Assembly: GCA_034508935.3 (NCBI GenBank)
Contig: CM067445.1
Span: forward strand, 83,702,372-83,766,371
Length of the DNA stretch: 64,000 nt
Reading direction: 5' to 3'
Source: Berghia stephanieae
Lineage: Eukaryota > Mollusca > Gastropoda > Nudibranchia > Aeolidiidae
In this document: positions 39,001-51,544 of the stretch, one piece after another
Numbering within the stretch: position 1 is the first letter of the stretch
Layout of the letters: the number at the start of each line of letters is the position of its first letter
Position numbers and translations under genes: made by a program
The notes under the pieces: model-generated
Seen by the model: only the letters and a program-made list of their open reading frames with translations
Told to the model about the DNA's origin: nothing
The model's database searches: none

Positions 39001-42000
39001 AGCTCATTGAAGAGACAGGTCGAGGAGAGTTTTGGTGTCAGATCAATGTCTCAAACACTCGAATCAGTAATACTACCAATATCGATGTGTGCATGTACAT
39101 ATCAGTTTTCTTGATGTGGATAAATTGAACAAAATTCATTTTGAACTAAAGGCTATGTAGTTGTGTTCGTTTCGAGCAATCGCTCTCCAAAAGGGGCCAA
39201 AAAAGGGCCAAAGGGCCAAATGATGTATGGGGGGCCAACTGTGAAAAGGGCCAAAAATCTCGGATTTGGCCCCAAAAAGGGCCAAAATGGCAACCCTGTT
39301 TGGCACCTGAGGACGTTGTAAGGACAACTCTAGATTACGTTTGGGGTGAGATAATATAATAGTTATCTCTCTTAGACATATGATGGAACTGGATCATTAC
39401 CCGGGTAATTCCCGGGTAGTGGTCTGATTACCCGGCTACCCGCGGGTACCCGTGGCAGGAGTGGCTTTTTGACCAAAAAAATGTATTTGTGAAAGTGGGG
39501 GGGGGGGGGGGAGTATTTATTTTATTTATTTATTTTTATTCATTTATTATTTATTATTTATTACAACAAATGAAACGAAACTGAAGTAAGAAACAAGGAT
39601 AATTAATTACAATGAAACCAACCAAACAAACAAAACAAAAAAAAAAAACCACCTGAGATTCCTTTAAAAGATAAGAACAAATATAGTCTTAATCTGTTGA
39701 TTCCAAAATTGAATTAAACGTGTGTTAACAAATAAAACAAAAAAATCAATGTAATTTAAAAATAAAGGAGGAAAATCTTTTGAAAAAAATGTCATGTAAA
39801 TGTAAATATGTAAATCAAAATATAGTAGTTATAATGCCTACTCCGCCATACCCCGAAAACGACGAATTTTTCCAATTCCAAGTAGGCAGGTACGGCCTAC
39901 AGGAAAGGAAAACTATAATTTGAGATCATTCTCTTGGATCAACCTCTAATTTTAAATATTCATTATGTTTGACTTCGCTAAGACGCTTGCAAGCTTAAAC
40001 TTAACTCTAAATATATTTTTCTTTTGAGTCTCTTTCTTTAGCAAGGTACTGAAATGTTTTAACATGCACGTAAACTTCTCCAAGAACACAAAATTAATGA
40101 CATTTAAGAAGTCTCAAGCACGAGTTTTCCATGGTAAATAAAGCATCTTAATGCTTAAAAAGAGAAACGAATGTTGCATAATTTGGTTCCAAAATATGAC
40201 CTGCAGAGGAAACAAATAAGAATTGTCAAAGAGCACTGAGCATGGTAGCAGCTTCTTATGGTTCACACTATCATGTTATGACGATCGACCCAATCAGCAA
40301 AGTCCGGTCCGCATTCGTGCACCGTCGCGAACCCGCCTGGTAGCATCGTCACAACACACCTTTCGACTAGATGCTCTGCCGTTTCGGGTTCTTGCCCACA
40401 GCGTGGACATATTGGACAGGAAGTTAGACCCCACCGATGTAACACACTTGCCGTTAGGCAGCTCCTCGACCGAAGCCGATTCGCAGCTACCCAGTGTCTC
40501 CTCTTACTGGTATCAAAGCCTGGCAACTTCTCACCAAGCTTAGAGGAGTGTAGGTCCCCGCCCCCACGAGGGATTGAATTCGTCCAAACCGACTTCCATC
40601 TCGTATGTGCAGCTCTGTCCGTAGTCAGGAATTCTGCGTACAAGGGTTGCCGGGACTTATTTCGGCTCGAAACGGGGGCACCGTTCATTATGCGCATGAG
40701 AGGGGTATCCCCATTCCCTCTCTCTTTGATCTTACTCAGCCAGTTTCCCGTAATGGTCTCCCTCCGGACATCGGGGGCTGGATCGCTGCCATTATCGGGC
40801 CCCATTCTCTAGGGGTTGTTGCTAGCGTTCCCGACACTATGTGCATCGACTTGCGAAGTTTTACATCAAACCTTCTCAACGTTTCTGCTTCTACCCCACA
40901 CTGGAGCGCAATACTCCGCGGTGGAATAGCATAGTGCCAGGGCGGACGTTCTCAGGAGCGCTTGGCTAGCGCCCCAAGTCGATCCCGCCAGCTTCCTCAG
41001 AAGACTGTTGCGTTTCTCTATCTTCCGGGCAACCCTTCGAGATGAACCCGATAGGTAAGGCTGCGATCCAACGTCACCCCTAAATATTTTGGACGCGGCT
41101 CATATGGGAGTGGCTGGTCCCGACTAGGACATTCAGTTTACGGGTGTGCCAACCACTGCATAAGTGAAATGCAGTGGCCACGGTTTTTGAAGTGTTCATC
41201 TTCAGGTACCACTTGTCAAAGTAGGATTTGAGTCTGGTGACGTCCTCGCTGAGTACGCTCTCGAGACGGGTCCACACTTTACTCTGAGTAACGAGTGCCC
41301 AGTCGTCTGTGTATCCCAGCCTCAGGGAGGAAGTGTTCGGCATATCGCTAATGTAAACGTTAAACAACATTGGCGCAAGTACCGACCCCTGAGGGACCCC
41401 ATTCTTCAATTTCCTTACTTTGCTCGTGACGTCTCCCAGCGCGACGTGGAATTGCCTTTCCCTAAGATCGAAGAGAACAACTTCAAGGTCTTTTTGCACC
41501 TTATGATTTTTGCAAGTTTGAGCATTAACCCATCGCACCAGACCGTATCGTACGCCGCCGATAGGTCTATGAACACAGCACCTGTTTGATGTTTTCTCTC
41601 GAACCCGTGCTCAATATGCTCTGTAAGTGCAATGACCTGCTCCGTGGTGCACCTCCCTTCCCTGAAGCCTGCCTGCTCGGGTGGCAGGCAGCGTCTAGGA
41701 CCGGCCCCCATCGGTTTAATAGAACACGCTCCAACAATTTGTAAAGGCAGCTCAGCAGCAATATGGGTCTGTAACTGTCTGCCTCCTTCGCCGGCTTCCA
41801 TGGCTTCAGGATGGCAACTAACTTCGCATGCTTCCACACTTGTGGAAGCTTTCCTTTTGCAAAGATGTCAGGCATTGCCTCTGCTAGCCAGGCCCGTGCC
41901 CTGGGGCCCAGATGAGTCACCATATCGGGATATACACCATCTATCCCTGCTGCTTTGCCGTTCTTCACTTCGCTAATGGCTGCACCCACTTCTCGGGGAC

Positions 42001-45000
42001 TGAACGGGGCTGTCCAGTCCGACTCCTCCGCAGGTAGCGAGTCCAAAATCGAACGGTACGCCTTGCGGACACCGCGCTCAAAAGCCTGATTAGGGACCCG
42101 CTTACTGCGGTTCTTAATGTTCTTGGCAATTGTGTCTGCCTCGCATTCCGGTGCAGCCTTCGCGTAATTCCGATCTGGGTCCAATTTCTTTATCAAACGC
42201 CAAGCGTGGCGGCTGGAGTGTGTAAAGTCGAGACTTTCCACGGTCTCCTGCCACCGTTGCTTCCTTCCCTCTGCCAGAGACTGAAGTAGTCTATCGGCTG
42301 CGTCCTGGGACTGGGTCTGCTGGTACTCTCGGTACAGCTCTTCCGACTCTGCTGTCCAGCAAGGGGTGTAGAATTTCCGTTTGCCCCGTGGAATAGAGCG
42401 TTAAGCGCTCTTAACCAGTAGCCTACTGAATATGGTTATATTCTTGGACTTGGGAGGAATGGCAGGGCAGACCTGCTCGATATAGGAACTGAATTCCTCC
42501 CAGTCAGCCTTCCTGAAATTCCATCTGCAAAGTGGGAGAGACTGCACCCTCGGTATTGTCACCCCAGCTGTGACAAGAACCGGCCTGTGCTGGCTATGCG
42601 GAAAGTCCCCGAGGACTGTTCGCTTCACCTGCAGCGGTTCACCGTTCGCGCCTTTCGTTACGAGGGTGAGGTCTGGAGTATACTCCTTCTTATGGCGGGT
42701 ACCCCGGAAGGTACCCTTGGCTGTAGGATCGTACACTAGGTGTAGATCGTTACAGTCCATCCATGAGCGGAGTTGTCTTCCTGCCTCGTTGCAGTCTCGG
42801 TAGCCCCATTCGTGGTGGAAGGCATGATGGCTGACCACCGGTACCGGTGGTGTAGTCCAAGTCGCTCTAGGTGGTTTGTAAATATTATGCAAACACAGTC
42901 CACCTACTTCCACGGAAATTCGGTTCACCCCATTGCTGTCCGTTACGCTCTCAATGACCCTTACCTTCGATGGCTCTTTAGCGTAAACGCTAACCCCTCC
43001 TTTGAGCCTCGAAGTGTCCTCGCGTTGGACCACCGTATAGCCTGGGATCTGGAATCGGGAAGATTGCGCGCCTGAATAGAGGTGGGTCTCCTGTAACAGG
43101 AGGATATCTACGCAGTGAACGGCCAATAGCTTTGATAAAAGCTCGTTTTTTGCCATACTCTGGCTCTCGACGTTCAGGGACAATATGTGCGTCAGTTCGC
43201 CATCCCCGCCGTCGCATTTTCCGATCGGCAGGCCGCGAATCGATTGATGCATGGGACGTTTGCTTTTTTCTCGGACGTGCCGACGACCCTGGCGACACGA
43301 ACGCGGTATTATTTGGCGAGGCGGCAGACCGCTTCGCCATTGACGGGACTGATTGGGACTCGACATAAGGATAATAGTGTGGCGCCCGGGATAGGGCTGC
43401 TATGCGGGCACGGGTTTGGATCAAATTTAGTCACACACCGGGGCGAGCAGCTCATGTGGCTCGTTGGCTCGATACCCGGGATGGTCTCGTGACGGTCGAC
43501 CGGGATTTACACCTTTGCCCTCCCGTGTGCCTCAAGCCCCCTCACCACTGCAAGGTAAAGATCAACGAGGGGGTGAGCATGGTGAAATATGAAATGGGTG
43601 AGAGAGAGCTCTAGAAATATGACTTGGGTTTGATACGAATATTTTTGTGTTCGTGGATAGCTCACACGGTAGAGCCACGCTCTCACCTGCCAGGCGGAGT
43701 TGTCGTACCAATAAGGTCGCAGGTTCAAACCCCACCACCGCCGCGAAAAATTTTTTATTCTCCATTGTCTTCTGGCACTTTTCTACTCACTTCATATCTT
43801 GTTGAAATATGAAATGCGCCTTATTAATTCGGACGGTTCAACCAAGTTCCATACAAATTTTTAAAGACCGTAATTGATTTGCATATTTAAATCAAGTCAA
43901 TGTTCAATTTTATTTTCAGGGATTGTGTCAATGATCTGGAAAATGAAGAAGGATGGATGAATAAAATTACAAATGTTGGTTCTGCGGGGATCAAGGCAAT
44001 TATTGCAAAGGGGTGAGAGCTGGAAAAAGGGTACTGATGTTCTTAATACATTGTTAAGTCGAGATAAATGTGACGCTGAAAGTTGAATTCGGAATCTAAA
44101 TCATATTCATTAAGCTTAAATCTCACGCTTTTATTGAGAATATCAAATTAAGAAATTAAGGAGCAGGCACCGGTGTAAGATAAAGATCTGAACAAGTGTG
44201 TATGAAAGATGTCAGACAAAGCAAGACAGAAAAGTACAAGAAAAAAAAAAACACCCCAAAATATCAGTCGAGGTCAACTGATTTTTTGGGATGATTTTTT
44301 CTTGTATTTTTCTTTCTTGCATTGTCTTGCACTTATCATTTACTTGTTCAATTCTTTAGTTTATTGAGAAAAATTAGCGTAATTTCTTACGATGCAATAA
44401 ATCCTAATTTGAATATAAAGTGATTTTTATAACCTTACTCATTTTGGCATTGAGGTCAAGACGATAAGTGGGATAACTTATCTTTAAATATATTTTAGCG
44501 CACATTGGAGTGTTGATAAAATTGTGTGATACCCATTTTACTTTCAATTCTAGAACACAATATTCTAGATATTTCTATCAGTTATTTTTCCCAAATTCCC
44601 TAATAACATCCGCTGATGATAAAATTCTACATAACTTCTGTCTCAAATTGGATTCAGTGGTCACCAAGACGCACAATTAATAAGATACAAATTGAAGTTG
44701 AAGCTTTACAAGTAATTCAACACGAAGAGGTGGTTCGATTCCCAGTCGACGAAGACTGATGATTTGGGATGGATTTTTTTTCTCTCTTGCATTTTTCCTC
44801 TTTGTTTTCCCTGGCACTGTTTTATACCTACACACCTTTTTCATATCTTTATCTTACACCAATGTCTGCTCCCTGAATTCTATAAGAAATACATCATGTG
44901 TTAGTGGCAATGGTCGATTTAAGTGTTAATCATAAATGAACCTCACATTATGATTCATCATTTTGAAGGCTTTGCATTATAATAGGGTTCTACAGTCGTG

Positions 45001-45501
45001 ACGTCACTTCCCTCTCACTGACGCATGGTAACTGGTTTCAAGCTATCGGAACAATGGCGGACGCCATTATTTCCATCACCGCCCTTATGAAATACTTCTC
45101 CGACGAGCATAAAAGTGTATCCAGAGGAGAAAAACATTATAGATATGACCATGTTTTGACTTTTATACGTTCAAAGCTCAAGTTATGCAGCCATTTGATT
45201 TTGTTTATTTTTTGGTCAGAATTCAGGCGTGGAGACTGGATGTAGAAGGAACATTCCCAGAATTCATGAAGCAGAGAGGGGTAAGTTACATTCAAATTCC
45301 CTACAGCTGCATTTTGTCGTTTACAAAAACAAAGAGAGTTAGAACATCATTTGATTCTATAAGAAAGTTAACAGGTATTTTGCTTTCTCATTCACGGTTG
45401 GTGATATCATTTTAAAAAAATTGAATATTCAAAAAGTGAATTTTCAAGATTTCATGATGATGATGATAATGATGATAATGATAACGATGATGATGATGAT
45501 A

Positions 45502-45569
<68 letters not shown>

Positions 45570-45646
45570 AATTATTATTATTATTATTTATTATTATTAT
45601 TTATTATTATTATAATTATTATTATTATTATTATTATATATTATTA

Positions 45647-45738
<92 letters not shown>

Positions 45739-45742
45739 ATGG

Positions 45743-45824
<82 letters not shown>

Positions 45825-46827
45825 GGTTCCATGTCCAATTCCATCAATGTCCAGGTAGATGATCCAAACCTCCTACCATCCTACCATTATGCCGATGACG
45901 CCCTTGAAGTCTTCAAAGCCATCCACAGATACGTCCACGATTATGTTCTTCTTTACTATAGTAAGTATGAAGTTGAGTGAAATTTTTGATTCCATTGGAT
46001 TTACTAGATAGATAGACGATCGATAATTGTGGAAATAATTTTAAAATTAAGAATGTAAATCTCCGTGGAAAATGTAAAATGTAATCATGAGAACCTGCTA
46101 AATCAGATTGAGGGTTATAGACGGTGATTAGGGGCATGATGGCATTGCCATTAGGAAAGGCAATTTGTACACATTTCCTTGTCGTATCGGACCTTAAGGT
46201 GTAAATCAGTATTGTAGGTCGTATCGGTCCTCTTGGTGTAAATCAGCATTATATGTCGATCGGTCCTCTTGGTGTAAATGAGCATTATATGTCGTATCGG
46301 TCCTCTTGGTGTAAATCAGCATTATATGTCGTATCGGTCCTCTTGGTGTAAATCAGCATTATATGTCGTATCGGTCCTCGTGGTGTAAATCAGCATTATA
46401 TGTCTGAAGTCTTCTTGGTGTAAATCAGCATCATATGTCCGAAGTCCTCTTGGCGTAAATCAGCATTATATGTCCGAAGTCCTATTGGCGTAAATCAACA
46501 TTATATGTCCGACGTCCTATTGGCGTAAATCAGCATTATATGTCTGAAGTCCCATTGGCGTAAATCAGCATAATATGTCCGAAGTCCTATTGGCGTAAAT
46601 CAACATTATATGTCCGAAGTCCTATTGGCGTAAATCAACATTATATGTCCGAAGTCCTATTGGCATAAATCAACATTATATGTCCGAAGTCCTATTGGCG
46701 TAAATCAACATTATATGTCCGAAGTCCTATTGGCGTAAATCAACAATGTGTGTCTGAAAATATTTCTCCAACTATATTGTACTATTTGTTTCAATTTTGT
46801 TGTTGTTGGTGTTGTTGTATCATCATG

Positions 46828-46906
<79 letters not shown>

Positions 46907-48483
46907 CCATCATCATCATCATAACAATCATGTGAAAATCTGCAAATTCTTATCTGCGACCAGAAATCGTTTTTAGACCCCCCCCCCCACCCCCAACCCC
47001 AGCATTCGCGTCAAATGCAATGTTCAGTGCTGTGAAAACATTTAATTGGATAAAGCGCTTTATATAACCTTCATCTTTTAAATATGTTAACCGAATGCGG
47101 TTCTATAATTATTTATTGCTAAACGTGTTACTGTGGATTGCCCTGTAAATAACCGCTATATTGAGGCAATCTTTATTTTTTAATGACGTTAACAGAATCG
47201 CCACAAACTCTGCAAGAAGATTCTGAAATCCAGGCATGGGCCGAGGAATTATGGAGAGGAGTAAAAGAGGGAGGGTGCGGCTATAAGGTATTTATTTTTA
47301 TCACGTCATATCATTTCATAACATGTGACATATCATAGCATGTGACATTGATAGCATATGACATATCATAACATGTGATTTATCATAACATGTGCGACAT
47401 ATCATATCATGTGACATCTCTTAACATGTGACATTGTGACATATCATAATATGTGACAAATCATAACATGTGACATATCATAACATGTGACATATCACAA
47501 CATGTGACATCTCATAACATGTGACATCTCATAGCATGTGACATATCATAACATGTGACATATCATAACATGTGACATCTCATAGCAGGTGACATCGCAT
47601 AACATGTGATATATCATAACACGTGACATATCATAACATATCATCTCATGTCATAGCATATCATATTATAACATTTTATCATATTCTCAGGTTATATCAC
47701 ATCAATTTGTAGGGCGATTAGTCCGTGGCATTGAATGCTCCATAAAACAACTTCAAATATGATGACTGTACTTTTTCAAAATATTCAATTAGTGTGAATG
47801 TGTCAAAATGAATGTGACATCTTCGTAAAAGAACAAAATGCTTAACGCCAACTTTTGAAGTCCTCATTGAAAAGCCTCTTTAATCTTATACTCAAACAGC
47901 AGTCGAAGTTTCATGTTTGAGAGTGTTTGCCAAGATGAAAATTTAAATCGATCGATATTTGAAGGACGAGTTTTCTGAATAAATTTTTCAATATGTGTTT
48001 TTCCAAAGTCAAAAGATTAAAAAATCTAGTTTACGCCGCCATAAGATCAAATATGAAAGAGTTAACAAGGTTTTTATTATATTCCTCTCTTTTTTACCTC
48101 TCTTATCTCTATCCACAGGGGCTGCCGGGTAATGGCACGTTGACTTCAAGTGATGACCTTGTCACAATCCTTTCCTCCATCATTTACACGTGTAGTGTCG
48201 AACACGCTGCTGTCAACTTTGGGCAATACGATGAGTTTGGCTTTCCTCCAAATTACCCAGCTTTGTTGAAGGGAAAACCCCCGGCATCGAAGGTAAACAG
48301 GAAAAGTCTTTCACCCGAGAACAAAGTAACCCGGGTCAAGTCCACGTATCATCAAATTTGGAAAAAAATCAGAAAACTTTTCTTAATTCTCAAGAGATTT
48401 TTAAAATGAAAGAACCCATTAAATAACCAACAACAGCAACAACAACAAAAATTGATAAAAAAGAAATAATAAACAACCAAAAA

Positions 48484-48563
<80 letters not shown>

Positions 48564-51195
48564 CAAATAACTCCCAGTTGTAAATTAGCCAAGTGGAAGA
48601 TTTAGTGACATTTTTGAAAAACTGAATGTAAAAAGTGAAATGCCGGGTGCGTAATTTTACGTATCTCTTCGACATCTAATTTATTTGGCATGTCTTTCAT
48701 ATGTTCACGAATTATAACGATTTCCATAATTTTTCTATGTAATTTCGATACACAACGATTAAAACATTATTTACTTGTGTAAATGAGAATCTAGGTGCGA
48801 TGTCCCTTTCGTATATTATTTCTTTTCATGTCTTGAAAGAAATAAACTGATGTCAGGAGTTGACCGAATTATCTATCCACTATTTAATGAAGCTGTGTAT
48901 TTATGAAGATGCTTTATGATGTACATAGATAATGAATAATTTAATCTAGCCATTACAATTTGATACATGTGTATTTAATTTTCCCCAGGAAAGAGAGGTA
49001 ACTGACGAAGACATTGTGAAGTGTCTTCCCAACCAGGACGAAGCATTCAATATAATGTTGATGACTAAGGTAATGAGCACAAAGGGAACGTTTAGCCTGG
49101 GAAATTTCGAAGTGCAGTATATCTTTGATCCAAAGGCGATAGATCTAGTTAAACGGTAAGGAAATAATCGATGGCGAATGGAATAGATGAATAAATAAAT
49201 AGACCATAAATAGAATAGATAAATGAACTGCTAGATTATAAAACATATCTAATGTGCTTTACAACACTTCATTTATTCCCCCAGCCAGTAATTTGGAACC
49301 AAATTTCCATTTCATACTGTACAAATCGCCTGTTATGCGACTTTATATGTGCTGTCACTTTTATAGCATCGGGTGTTTATTCACACTCCGGTCTAGTAGA
49401 GAAACGACTGCAAAATGAGACCTATGAGATCACCGACCACCAATATAGCTTGAGTGTGTCTCCATTCAAGATATCTTACCGCTGAGTCATGGAGTCCCCA
49501 CGTCATGGGAATGCTGTAAAACGTTCCATTTTTGACGTGATGAAATGGTGGTTTGCATTTAATAAATCTATTTTAATATTAAGGGGTGCCACATGTGCAA
49601 ATGGTGTCGTTTGAGTGAAAATCATCAAATTTTGGAACTGACTGTCTTTTTTGATCAATTAATTTATTCCTCTTTAAATTTCATTTCAACCCACATTCCT
49701 GCTGAATAAATAGTTGAAATCAGTAAAAATGACAATATACAATTCAACCCCCCACCCCACCCAACCTTAGTGATCTCAAAATCTAATAAAAATCGCCTTT
49801 TTCTCAAAACCTAATCACCACAAACATTTTTTGGACTTGACCATTTTATTCGATTTTAATGCTAGAGCTTTGCAATTTGGAATTAAAATAGTTGAACTTT
49901 GACTACAAATAGCTACTTTGGTTATGTTTCTTTTGAATAGCTTTGGGGTAAAAAATATTTTTTTCTTTTAATATTGTCGAAAAAGTGAGGAAATTTTAAT
50001 CACATTACTTTACAACTATCCTTAAACTTTATATAACAACGTTAAAATCAAAATCAAAGAAAAACTAATAAAATGGTGGATTCTCAAAATATCTTGTTTA
50101 TTTTCCAAGATGGCCGTCATTGCCATGGCAGCGAAGAAATATGATCACAAGATACTTTATTTATTAACATCATTAGTTCGATCAATAAATATCTAATAAC
50201 AATTAAAGATTTGTTTATTTTCATTATCGACTCCCCTCAATAATAATGTTATAAATGAATGAGTGCCAATCTCTACCCTATGTCTTCATTGACGCTTTAC
50301 AAGAAATATTTGACATTAAAAAAAAAAGATTTTCCAATTTAAAAAATTAAATGTTACAAATGTAGATACTATTCAATTACTGTTGATACTAATAATAATG
50401 GTATTGACTATTGAGGAAGTTTTTATCTCTTAAGTAATCTGTCTATAGTCCAGACTTGAAGCACTTCTGATATAGATGGTGAGTGAATTCCAGACTGATA
50501 CACATATCCGTGAATTTTGTTTAGACATTTTTTGAGTGGAGTAAAGAGCTGGAGGTGGCCTGTAGGTACTCTGATATCATGGACACTAGGTATAGTCACT
50601 TTGATAACCACGCCTCTCGGACAGTCGTCACCATGTAAACAATTGATTGGTAAATTTAGCAAACTTCCCAGGTTTTACTATCGATGGTATGTAAGTAAAA
50701 TGCCCACACTGTTGTACCGCTTAATCAATAGAACCAACACAGAAAAGTTTGTGTAAACTTAAACTTTATCATATGATCGAGAAAATCGTGCGATAACTTG
50801 TCACCCATCTAGCGGTATAAAAGAAAAACAATAACCCGAAAGAGGTCAATCTCATTCACGTAATTTTCTATAAATAACCAACTATGTTTGTCCGAGCACG
50901 TATGAAGGTATGTCACAGATTCCATTTTTGATTGGTCATAAATCTACTGGTTAATTGTGATACTAACAAGAGATGAAGTGAGTAGAAAAGTGCCAGAAGA
51001 CAATAGAGAATAATTTTTTATTTTTTTTGCGGCGATGATGGGGTTTGAACCTGCGACCTTATTGGTACGACAACTCCGCCTGGCCAGTGAGAGCGTGACT
51101 CTACCGTATGAGCTATCCACGAATCCTAAAAATTCGTATCAAACTCAGGTCATTCATTATTAGTGCCTTCTCTCACCGACTACTGGAGGTAGCGG

Positions 51196-51241
<46 letters not shown>

Positions 51242-51490
51242 CCATCGCAAAGTTACCTGGCCAGCAGTTAAGCTTAATAGCCAATATTCTCAACACAAAC
51301 GTATAACATAGAAACAATTAGACATTGAGTATGCTCCGGTATATGGGGTGAATTTTTAATTCAGATAAGTGAGTGGAGCAGGCACTTATGTTGGTGACAA
51401 CAAGAGATGAAGTGAGTAGAAAAGTGCCAGAAGACAATAGAGAATAAAAAAATTTCCAGCTTAACTGCTGGCCAGGTAACTTTGCGATGG

Positions 51491-51544
<54 letters not shown>

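Noticed and set aside
43655-43735. A tRNA gene
   Set aside because: It has A- and B-box words, but it is followed by a conserved SINE tail and occurs as repeated copies (51022-51125, 51614-51710); the cloverleaf is not clean.
45828-45854. Upstream acceptor (gatgaag) for lipoxygenase exon 11
   Set aside because: It would break the phase 0 junction with exon 10; the acceptor at 45854 fits both phase and family alignment.
46170-46755. CRISPR-like regular array
   Set aside because: Units are contiguous tandem repeats without unique spacers, in a eukaryotic intron.
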